DNA of 64,000 bases, taken from Epithemia pelagica (Eukaryota > Bacillariophyta > Bacillariophyceae > Surirellales > Surirellaceae). Positions 42,303 to 50,332 of the stretch are shown piece by piece. The translations under genes were made by a program, and so were the position numbers. Position 1 is the stretch's first letter. The number at the start of each line of letters is the position of its first letter. Where the stretch lies: assembly GCA_946965045.2 (NCBI GenBank), contig OX337229.1, forward strand, positions 2,418,001 to 2,482,000. The letters run 5' to 3'. The notes under the pieces are model-generated. The model searched no databases, was not told where the DNA came from, and worked only from the letters and a program-made list of their open reading frames with translations.

Positions 42303-42645
42303 TGTTGATTATAGAGCGTCTCAATCAAAGGGAATGACCATGATGGTGTCGTTATTGGTAGGAGTAGGATTGCTGCTCTCCGTTCGATTGCTGCTCTGCG
42401 TTCGGTTGTGACGATTGTGGTGGTGCGTGGGGAGGATGTGAGGACGCGGTTGCTGCTGTTGCGGTTTTGACTTGACAAAGGGATCTTTAGGTTCAAGTGG
42501 TGGGGGAGGAAGAAATTGTTGTTGAGCTTGTTGCGAAGGTGTGGTTTTCGAGCCCGGAATGTGCAACGGTGGAGAAGAGACGGAAGATGAGGACGACGAC
42601 TGTGGCTTGGAATAAGGTGAAGACGGTTTCGTTATCGTTGTTGAC
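41989..42645. repeat. 318-bp offset tandem duplication
   Basis: Unit 1 is 41989-42306 and unit 2 is 42307 to about 42645. They differ by point changes and a short extra repeat (TTGCTGCTCTGCGTTCG-like) in unit 2. Confidence 0.85.
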
Positions 42646-43070
42646 GACGATCCAGATCCAGGTCGAAACGAAGCCGAAGATCCAGATCCAGGTCGAGATG
42701 ACGACGACGATCCAGATCGAGACGAAGATCGAGATCCTGACGATGTGCGACCGTGAGGTTTCAAGCGGCGAAGTGTTGCCGATGGATCTTCCGGTGCCAA
42801 AGAATCAATCCGGCTGCCTCCTCCTCGCAACGAGAAATTGGGCTTGAGATTGTGATTCTTGTTTTTCCATGCTAGAAGTGCTTTTGTGATTGTTGCCAAG
42901 AGGCATGATGTGCTCGTTGGTACCTCAAAAATGACAATTATAAGAAGAAGGCTCACAGTCATCAACATGAAAAGCCTTCTTCTTATCCGGTATTCATGGG
43001 TCTGACGCTCATGATGTCGTAAGGAGATATTGTCGTTTTGACAAATGGCCATGGTGAGAGAAGATCTCAT
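42321..43070 (-). CDS. Small secretory-type protein B with C-terminal TIMVIPF block
   Basis: The single-exon product has 249 residues. A basic N-terminal tail (1-33) is followed by a strongly hydrophobic stretch (34-54, LFMLMTVSLLLIIVIFEV), then NFSLRGGG, a Ser/Arg/Gly repeat (SGSRSSSRSGS and similar), LHIPGSK, PPLEPKDPF, a His/Arg/Asn-rich linker, and the end DTIMVIPFD. The shared blocks with protein A are separated by unrelated low-complexity linkers, which points to selection on the blocks, above all the C-terminal one. Function unknown; a secreted or type II membrane protein is likely. Confidence 0.65.
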   Translation of the reverse strand: MRSSLTMAICQNDNISLRHHERQTHEYRIRRRLFMLMTVSLLLIIVIFEVPTSTSCLLATITKALLAWKNKNHNLKPNFSLRGGGSRIDSLAPEDPSATLRRLKPHGRTSSGSRSSSRSGSSSSSRPGSGSSASFRPGSGSSSTTITKPSSPYSKPQSSSSSSVSSPPLHIPGSKTTPSQQAQQQFLPPPPLEPKDPFVKSKPQQQQPRPHILPTHHHNRHNRTQSSNRTESSNPTPTNNDTIMVIPFD

Positions 43071-43262
43071 AAAATTGTGTGGTTCAAAGCGTTTTCCGGG
43101 TCACTATTTTCGCTATGGCTATGCCGATAAAAACTAGGAGTGCACAGAGATACTCGCAGACCAAAAATGTTAGGTTTGACAAGAAGTAGGAAAAAGTCCC
43201 TATAAATGAGAAGTTCAAACCAACCATCTGTCGGAGTGCGTGGAATGAAGTCACAGCGAAGT

Positions 43263-45338
43263 TTATTCTGGTCGTCCCAGCAACAAGGGTGTTGCTTCAT
43301 GTGGCACTGCCGTTGGGTCAAGTTCGTCATGATCATCATCTTCTTCTTGTCGTCTCTGCTGTTGCTGCTGCTGTCGACGTCTTCGACGGCGACGACGCCG
43401 TTTCCGACAATCCATGGTCAAGAGCCAGACGACGCATCCCCAAACAAGGGCAAAGCATGTGCCTTGAATCATCCACCAAACCGTGGCAGGATGATGCACC
43501 ATCCACACATGGATGCTACAAGCCAGACTAGTTGTGGCTGTTGCATTATCATGAGTGCGGCACACAGCAGAGATAGGTGCTTCGGTGGTTGTGGTCGTCG
43601 CAGTACTAGTGCTATCACTCGAATCTCTTTGAAGGGGTTGCAAGGAGGAATCTCCTTTCCCCGTTTGTGACCACCACCTGTTCGGTGGCCACAACCACGA
43701 TTGTCTGTACTGCAACTCCATTTCTTCGACCAGCCGTCCACCAAGGGCAATGCTGGGATTGGCCGCCAATCCACAAATCCCAGCCTTGGGGACTTTGGGA
43801 CCCCTTCGTTCAATTCGAACCAAGCCATTTTCACCCCATTCGGTGCCCCATGAATTGCGCGCAATCCAATAGTAAACGGTAGTATTACTGGTGCCAGGTT
43901 CGACCTGCACATCTTCTTGTCCATATCCGACCAGCAACAGGGCATGATTGGCCACAGTAGTGCGACAGGAATAATCTCGGTAAATGCCTCCATTATAATC
44001 CAAAAAGGACGGCGCTGCTCCATTGAGCGCCACGGCCAAGGGGCCAACGTGGCGCAACATCCATTCCAGAGCCTCTTCCGAATTGACCGGCAATCTACCC
44101 CAGGCATGCACGGTCGCGACCGCCTGGCGCGTTTGATTGTATCGACAGTTTTGAGTTAATGACGAGGACACGGACGTGGAGGATGAGGACATGAAAGATG
44201 AATGTTTGCCTGACTTGGATGTTGTGGTGGAATGCTGTGACAGTGAGGAGTAAGAAGAAGAAGAAGACAACCACGTGGGTGTCGTTGTATATGCAGGAAT
44301 TGTTTGGTTAGCTGGTGCGGTACTTGTCCCTGATCCGCCATTTTGCGGATAATAGTTCATGTGATCATCGTACTCGTAGGGATAGTCTTGCCAATGGACC
44401 AAGCCATATTTATAAATGAAGTCAAAGGCCAACAATGGATTACCACCGGTACATCCCTGATCCACGCTCGTATCGCAATCTAACAACTCTTGAATCGACA
44501 AATTGAGTGTGGTTGCAAACGTTTCTTGTTGCACCGTTTGGGCATGGGCCATGGCCGATTCATGAACTATTTCTCGTTGCTGTGGTTGTTCCGAAGCAAG
44601 TGTCTGATTCGTCTCCACCTGACGCTGATATTCTTGCAAATACGCGACTGCTGCAACATGCCGAGCCACACTGGCTTCGAGTGAACCGGTGGCAGCCAAG
44701 GCCCAACAGGAACCACAGTTGCCTTGATGAACGGCTGGATGGACAATTGCGACTCCATCGGGATTGTCCGTTGTGGCCCAATTCAAATGCTGTGCAAACG
44801 GATCGTTGTCAGATACAAAAAGCTTGTTGTGTTTGTGATGATGCTTCTTCTTTTTCTTCTTTTTGGCTCCAGGCAGTTCCACCAATTGGACAATAGTGCC
44901 CTCTGGAATGATTTGTTGTTGTGATTCCTGTGGTTGTGATTGCTGTGACAACAAGGGACCAGACGCCAACAAAGAAGGTGGGACAGCTTGAAACGGTGGT
45001 GATGCTGACACATCATCTGTAGATGTATCATTCTTGTCGTTATCGGTGGACACTGTCCACGGAAAGTACACAATGGCTTCCTTATTGTTGTTGCCTGATA
45101 CTTGTTCGTGTCGATGTTCTTGTTTGCTGTGCTTCTGGGGATCATGATGATGATGATGATGATGAGAATGTTTAGGATTCAATTTGTGCAAGGAACCATG
45201 ACCAATCAGGGCTCGATGACGACGCCGACCAGCAGAATTCTGGTTGCTGCGGCTGTTGTTGTCGGTATCATTCCAGAAATGGGAATGATCCGCATTCCTT
45301 GCGGAAAACAGAGAAGCAGGATCGTTAACATCTTCCAT
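43263..45338 (-). CDS. Membrane-anchored papain-like cysteine protease (C1A)
   Basis: The 691-residue product has the full C1A active site: Gln and Cys in HQGNCGSCWA (about 203-213), ELLDCD, GCTGGN, His in VANHALLLVGYG (about 461), and Asn in ARNSWGTEWGENG (about 491). Several low-complexity insertions, including Ser/Thr-rich and His/Lys-rich (KKKKKKKHHHKH) stretches, interrupt the fold. After the catalytic domain comes a TM segment (about 618-640), a run of ten Arg, poly-Gln and a C-terminal dileucine-type ATPLLLGRPE. The Arg run suggests a cytosolic tail and so a luminal protease, yet no signal peptide is visible at the first ATG and an in-frame stop lies upstream. A 5' exon may be missing. 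Confidence 0.85.
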   Translation of the reverse strand: MEDVNDPASLFSARNADHSHFWNDTDNNSRSNQNSAGRRRHRALIGHGSLHKLNPKHSHHHHHHHDPQKHSKQEHRHEQVSGNNNKEAIVYFPWTVSTDNDKNDTSTDDVSASPPFQAVPPSLLASGPLLSQQSQPQESQQQIIPEGTIVQLVELPGAKKKKKKKHHHKHNKLFVSDNDPFAQHLNWATTDNPDGVAIVHPAVHQGNCGSCWALAATGSLEASVARHVAAVAYLQEYQRQVETNQTLASEQPQQREIVHESAMAHAQTVQQETFATTLNLSIQELLDCDTSVDQGCTGGNPLLAFDFIYKYGLVHWQDYPYEYDDHMNYYPQNGGSGTSTAPANQTIPAYTTTPTWLSSSSSYSSLSQHSTTTSKSGKHSSFMSSSSTSVSSSLTQNCRYNQTRQAVATVHAWGRLPVNSEEALEWMLRHVGPLAVALNGAAPSFLDYNGGIYRDYSCRTTVANHALLLVGYGQEDVQVEPGTSNTTVYYWIARNSWGTEWGENGLVRIERRGPKVPKAGICGLAANPSIALGGRLVEEMELQYRQSWLWPPNRWWSQTGKGDSSLQPLQRDSSDSTSTATTTTTEAPISAVCRTHDNATATTSLACSIHVWMVHHPATVWWMIQGTCFALVWGCVVWLLTMDCRKRRRRRRRRRQQQQQQRRQEEDDDHDELDPTAVPHEATPLLLGRPE

Positions 45339-45782
45339 GATGCCGTTGCTCTTGTTATCACTTCTTCCGCAAAGTCGTCTCGAGACTACAATTGATACTG
45401 TGGTTCAGGATCTTTGTCTTACAACATGGACCCTACCCCTACGGATACATTGGTTTTGGTGGCTGGGTGTCTTGTTATTGCAGATGGTGCAACAATTGCA
45501 CCAAAGACGGGCAAAAAAGGAAAATCCGGGCGCGACCCTGTCGCTGTCACACTCAATCCGGGCGAAGCCGGTAGCTAGCAGGACTACCTAACTGCTATCC
45601 ATGGCTACTCCTTCCTCTCTCTAGCTACTCCTAAGTAGGAGTAGGAGTACTCCTCTAGCTAGTAGAGTCTAGCCTCAACTTGCACTCGTACCCTCTCCAA
45701 ACTCCAAAGCGAATTCTATGTCGTCACAGCTCACTAAAAGACGGCGCTCTATGTTATCGGCTATCTCTACAAAAATGTTGTT
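45339..45782. other. Spacer with nested palindromes
   Basis: About 440 bases between the minus-strand bZIP 3' end and the protease 5' end. It includes a cluster of perfect palindromes at 45621-45662. A missing 5' exon of the protease could lie here, though I found no ATG-led signal peptide. Confidence 0.45.
45621..45662. repeat. Nested palindrome cluster
   Basis: CTACTCCTA-AG-TAGGAGTAG (45625-45644), AGGAGTACTCCT (45643-45654) and CTAGCTAG (45655-45662) are perfect palindromes that overlap or adjoin. Confidence 0.7.
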
Positions 45783-48464
45783 TCAACGCGGTGCTTCGGT
45801 ATTTGATTCATTTTTATTGCCTTTGGCAAAGGCCTCGGCGTTGGCGTCGAACGCAGACCCACTTTGTTGTCCATGTTGAGTCGGCGGTGGCTGGGTTGAA
45901 GGTTGCGTCATGAGTACTCGTGGTGTTTGTGACACAGGCAGCGACTGCGACTCCGATTGTTGTTGTTGTTGCTGCTGCTGCTGCATCAAGGCCACCAACT
46001 CCTTGGTCATGGGAACTCCGCTCCCTGCCGTTGCGGCTGCCATTATGGCCGCGGATGCGGCAGCTGCAGAGTCCTGGATGGCATTCGCCGATGTAGCAGT
46101 TGTACTCCCCGTAGTAGTAGACGGTGTGCCCCCCGTGGCACTCGCAGTACTCGCCGCAGCGGCATTCCACAACAAGAGGTGCTGCAAAACTTGAGCCTGT
46201 TGCGCTTGCTGTTGTTGTTGTTGTTGTTGTTGTTGTTGTGCGGCTTGTGTAACGGTTGAAGGAAACCCTGCCAGTGAAGAGGATGGTGACGGAGCTGTTG
46301 TGGCTGCGACTGGTGGCGTTGAGGCCGCCATTTGTGAAAGAAGCGCGGTTGCTGTTGGATTCCACTGTGGCATTCCACCTAAAGGTTGCTGTTGTGGATT
46401 TTGTTTGGCCAATTCCAACAACAGTGACATGGCTGCAGCGTCCGAGGTTGAGGCTGGCGCTGAGGTGGCTGGTTGTGCGGACGCTCCAACAACTTGTGGA
46501 ACTGCAGGTGGTTGTGTTGATCTTTGCTGTTGCTGTTGCTGCTGTGTGGCTAAAAATAAGGCGGCCAACACGTTGTTCGTTGCCGCGGCTAAGTCACTAC
46601 TAGTGGTGTCGACGGGTGTTGTACCACCTGTGGAACGAGCTGTTGTCGTGGTGGCGGGGGCTATTGCCGAAGTTTGTTGTGGGAGAGCTATGGGAGCCGC
46701 TGCAGTCGTAGTGGAAGTTGTTGCGTGAGAGGACGGAGTGCCCGATGCCGCCGACAACCATGGAAAGGCAGATGCCGCCACAGCGGCGGCGGGTGCGGAA
46801 GATGACGATGACCCTATGCTATTACTCCTTTGTCTCCTCCTCTTTGGTGGTCGTGGAGGTTGGACTTGGGACATGTCCGTTCGTGCAAACGTAGCGGGAC
46901 CTGACGACAAGAAGGATCCGGCTGCTGGACTTGAAAGTAGTGCGGCCATGGAAGAAGATGGAGGCCCTGGAGCAGCTGCAATCCCAAGAGGTGTGCTACT
47001 TGCGGCGGCCGATGATGCCTGCGGTAATCCAGACGCTGCAACAGCCGCCAAAGCAGCTTGATGATTTGCCAACAAAGTTGTCAAGGCATCAGGGCGTGTA
47101 CCGCTGGTACTGTTCGTTAATTGTGGTTGTTGTGGTACAGGCGCTGTTGTCATCGGCAAAGACGTGCTAGACCCACCATCAGCATTGACAGCAGATGTGG
47201 TCGTGGTAGGAGGTGCCAGACTTGTGTTGCTAACTGTATTTGGAGTATTAGTGAAAGAAGCTCTCGAAGTATTGGTGCTGGGTGGCAAAAAGCTCGTACT
47301 AGTGGACGATGCTGCTTCGGCCGCCGCCAGGAGTTGTTCCACCAGCAACGTTGCTTGTTGTTGCTGCTGCTGTTGAGTGGAGGGTGGAAGTTGAGTAGAT
47401 GTGTTACCCATATTCGCTTCTGTCCGAGCACTCGTCGTCGCACCTGCCAGTGGGGGCGTTGAGGATGGTTTTGGCAACGCAGTTGAGACATTCACACCAC
47501 TACCACCAGAAGACACCAAGCTTGCGTCTCCACCAGTGCTCCCTGGCTGTGCTGAAGTAGATGATGGCGTGATCGTTGCTGTTGGTGGTTGTGGAAAAGT
47601 TGGCAAAGCCGCTGGTGGTGGTGCCTGCGATTGTTGTTGTTGCTGCTGCTTTTGATGAAGCACAAGTGCTTGATTTTGTGCTTGCAATTCCGCCACTTGT
47701 TGTTGCAGTTCTTGAATTTGTCGAGCTTGTTGGGCATTATGTTGAGTCAAATCTGATACTGTCTTTTTCAAATCATCAATTATTAATTTCCGTCGTTGTC
47801 TTGATTGAAAGGCTGACAATCGATTGGCGGCACGGCGATCGGCCAAGATATCCTCTTGCAAAGAGGATGTCGGTGATGAGGAGGAGGTTGAAACGGTTGC
47901 TGCAGTCCCTCCTGTTCCCGTGGTGAAGCTGGTATCCTCTCCTCGAGCTGCACCCGCTGCGGCGGCCGCTTTTCGCTTTTTTCGTTGCAAGGCGGCTCGA
48001 ACACGATCCCGTTCCTGTACCAACTGTGTCTCTGTCAATGAATTCTTCTCCACATATTTGCGCCCATCTTTGCGACGATTTTGGCTATGTGGCTGTGACT
48101 CTGCAACTTGCGCGGTAATCTCGGTAGAGGTGGCCATGCTGTTTGTTTGGTGTTGTGGGGATGAATTATCCTGGTGGCGAATGACGCCATCGGGTTGTTG
48201 CTCTTGTTGCGACCCTGATGCCACAACAGTTCCTGATGTATCAGTGGTTTCTTGTCCAAAATTTGGTCGGGGTGGACGCATTGCCATGCTTTCAGGTGCC
48301 ATTTGTGTACTGTTAGTGGACGAAGCGGATGCAGTGTTAACCAAAGCCTCTTGGACATTTGACTCCTCAGTATCGCGGCTGATGTTGGTTATATTGTGAT
48401 TGGGGTTAGAGTCTTTGTTGCTATTCTTGTCGTTGATGTCGGTTTGGTTGAATCTCTCGGCCAT
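45783..48464 (-). CDS. bZIP transcription factor with poly-Gln and Ser/Thr-rich tail
   Basis: The single-exon product has 893 residues. The N-terminus is Asn/Ser/Gln-rich. The basic region, about 206-225 (DRRAANRLSAFQSRQRRK), fits the N-x7-R bZIP signature (NRLSAFQSR). A leucine-zipper-like coil follows (TVSDLTQHNAQQARQIQELQ and on), carried on by poly-Gln. A second basic patch (RAALQRKKRKAAAAAG) may be a nuclear signal. About 600 residues of Ala/Ser/Thr/Gln-rich low complexity follow, of activation-domain type. The factor should bind DNA as a dimer in the nucleus. Targets are not inferable. Confidence 0.87.
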   Translation of the reverse strand: MAERFNQTDINDKNSNKDSNPNHNITNISRDTEESNVQEALVNTASASSTNSTQMAPESMAMRPPRPNFGQETTDTSGTVVASGSQQEQQPDGVIRHQDNSSPQHQTNSMATSTEITAQVAESQPHSQNRRKDGRKYVEKNSLTETQLVQERDRVRAALQRKKRKAAAAAGAARGEDTSFTTGTGGTAATVSTSSSSPTSSLQEDILADRRAANRLSAFQSRQRRKLIIDDLKKTVSDLTQHNAQQARQIQELQQQVAELQAQNQALVLHQKQQQQQQSQAPPPAALPTFPQPPTATITPSSTSAQPGSTGGDASLVSSGGSGVNVSTALPKPSSTPPLAGATTSARTEANMGNTSTQLPPSTQQQQQQQATLLVEQLLAAAEAASSTSTSFLPPSTNTSRASFTNTPNTVSNTSLAPPTTTTSAVNADGGSSTSLPMTTAPVPQQPQLTNSTSGTRPDALTTLLANHQAALAAVAASGLPQASSAAASSTPLGIAAAPGPPSSSMAALLSSPAAGSFLSSGPATFARTDMSQVQPPRPPKRRRQRSNSIGSSSSSAPAAAVAASAFPWLSAASGTPSSHATTSTTTAAAPIALPQQTSAIAPATTTTARSTGGTTPVDTTSSDLAAATNNVLAALFLATQQQQQQQRSTQPPAVPQVVGASAQPATSAPASTSDAAAMSLLLELAKQNPQQQPLGGMPQWNPTATALLSQMAASTPPVAATTAPSPSSSLAGFPSTVTQAAQQQQQQQQQQQAQQAQVLQHLLLWNAAAASTASATGGTPSTTTGSTTATSANAIQDSAAAASAAIMAAATAGSGVPMTKELVALMQQQQQQQQQSESQSLPVSQTPRVLMTQPSTQPPPTQHGQQSGSAFDANAEAFAKGNKNESNTEAPR

Positions 48465-49152
48465 TTCTTTGTCTTGTGAACGGCTGTTAGCGGAAGGGAT
48501 CCGTAAACGGGTGTTGTCTGAATCACTCTCTTTCTCTTTTTCTTCTGTCCTTCTCTTTTAAATCCCCTTCGCACATCTACCATTCGGCTTGTTTTCTTGT
48601 TTGCGTTTGTCGAAAGCACGCCGCCGATACGTGGATGATTTCGGGTCCAGAGTTCTGTACGCTGTTTGCGTCATGGAGAACATGTGTCAGATGATGTTTG
48701 TTCTCCGAGTCTTCCATGTTTGCACAGACGCACCCATGAGTCATGTCTCATGACATTATTTTATGTCTGATCATTTAATTGCTAAAAACCGTATGCATCA
48801 TGCGTCAGAATACTCTTTCTGAAGGCCGAAGGGAACGTCATAGCCCGAGGACTAATTTCAACCAATCAATACGACTGGTAATGCGTGAATGGGACAAAAC
48901 ATCCACTCATTTCCGAAACGTGACAAGTGACCACTGACCACAGCTTTAAATGAGCCGCATCCGCGACAGAAAAGTTGAGAGGCGACCCATGTTGCGATGA
49001 GCGACTGCATTTATGATCTCCATCCATCACATCAACCCGTCACCACTCATGCTTATTCCCTTTATGCCGACCTTTCCAAGCTGTGTATAGTTGCAAGGGT
49101 ATCATTGACTGAGGTTTCACTGCAACATCACGGTTGTGTGGTGGGAACTGCA
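48465..49152. other. Divergent promoter region
   Basis: About 690 bases between the divergent bZIP and CxxCxxCC genes. Upstream in-frame codons from 48997 exist for the latter, but the ATG at 49153 begins its signal peptide, so this is treated as non-coding. Confidence 0.45.
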
Positions 49153-50238
49153 ATGATGAGTTTGCTTCTGTTTGTCTTGGCTGCTGAGGCAAGCATCCTA
49201 ACAACAGATGCATTCCACCAAACTTTCGCTCCAACCTTGGACCGATGGAGTCGGCCTCGTGCGTCTGCAATGACAGCCAAGAAGGATGGGGGTCTGAGGT
49301 TTTGCCAGCAGCGAAAGACAGGGCAACCACGCCCTTTGAGTTCGACCAAGACACCATCCCACGATAGTCTCCCAGTAACGAGCGATGCTGAAGATTCTTC
49401 ATGGGCGTTGCAACAAGCGCTTCGACAGAGCCAAGAACGAACGTTGGATCGCTTCATTGAAACGGAAGCCCCTTTGTGGCTGAGAGAACTGCAACAACAC
49501 GATCAACAAAACCAACTTGGTCCATCAGAAATGAGCGAAACAAATAATAGTGTCCCCTCTTCAACGACCACGACGACGACACCCTCTGCCCTCCCCTTCT
49601 CTTGTACGGGGTGCGGAAAATGCTGTCGTACTCAAGGTGATGTTTACATGGCTCCAGAAGATATCATTGCAGCAGCGTGTCTCTTGGACATTACACCACG
49701 TATGTTTGTTCACCAATATGCCGCTTCCTACATTCTCTCAAGGCCATCCATGTTGGAAGGGATTCAGAACTCGGACGATTTTGATCGGATTCTCGAGGAC
49801 AAACAAGTTTGGGTGCGGTTGAGGGAGGCAAAGCGGAGTGGCGACAGCTCGACCGGTGAAGCATGCATATTCTTGGATGAAACAACAAATCAGTGTCAGA
49901 TCTACGAAGCCCGTCCTGCCCAATGCCGAACCTATCCATTCTGGCCATCCATTTTGTTATCCCCCGAGAAATGGAATGAAGAATGTAGAAGACCAGATGA
50001 CTCTAGCGCACGCGACAATTTGCCCTTGTGGACGGCAGAAGATGGTGGGTGTGAAGGGATGAAGCATGTTGTGATGGACGACCAAACTGGGAGGGTTGGT
50101 TATCAAGATGATGGGCAAACAGGCGACGATGAAGAAGCTGTGTCAGTTCGGGAGGCGTGTCGACAGCTCTTCGAATACAGTGCAGCCGAGAGACGGTTCC
50201 CAAAAGACGCCATCAAAACAAACCTTGGCACCAGATAG
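49153..50238 (+). CDS. Plastid-type YkgJ/CxxCxxCC zinc- or iron-binding protein
   Basis: From the ATG at 49153 the product has 361 residues; an ATG 156 bases upstream (48997) is in frame but would bury the signal peptide. The presequence has a hydrophobic core (MMSLLLFVLAAEASIL) and TTDAFHQTFAP, which resembles the diatom plastid motif. The core has SCTGCGKCC (CxxCxxCC), then CIFLDETTNQCQIYEARPAQCRTYPFWP, the paired Cys of the UPF0153/YkgJ family. The family is thought to chelate Zn or Fe; its reaction is unknown. It lies divergent to the bZIP gene. Confidence 0.85.
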   Translation: MMSLLLFVLAAEASILTTDAFHQTFAPTLDRWSRPRASAMTAKKDGGLRFCQQRKTGQPRPLSSTKTPSHDSLPVTSDAEDSSWALQQALRQSQERTLDRFIETEAPLWLRELQQHDQQNQLGPSEMSETNNSVPSSTTTTTTPSALPFSCTGCGKCCRTQGDVYMAPEDIIAAACLLDITPRMFVHQYAASYILSRPSMLEGIQNSDDFDRILEDKQVWVRLREAKRSGDSSTGEACIFLDETTNQCQIYEARPAQCRTYPFWPSILLSPEKWNEECRRPDDSSARDNLPLWTAEDGGCEGMKHVVMDDQTGRVGYQDDGQTGDDEEAVSVREACRQLFEYSAAERRFPKDAIKTNLGTR

Positions 50239-50332
50239 CACGATTCACACATTGTTTCATATTTTCCACAAAGCATGTAAACAAACTATAGACATGGACA
50301 AAATGGACAACAGATACTATACTCCCATGGTT

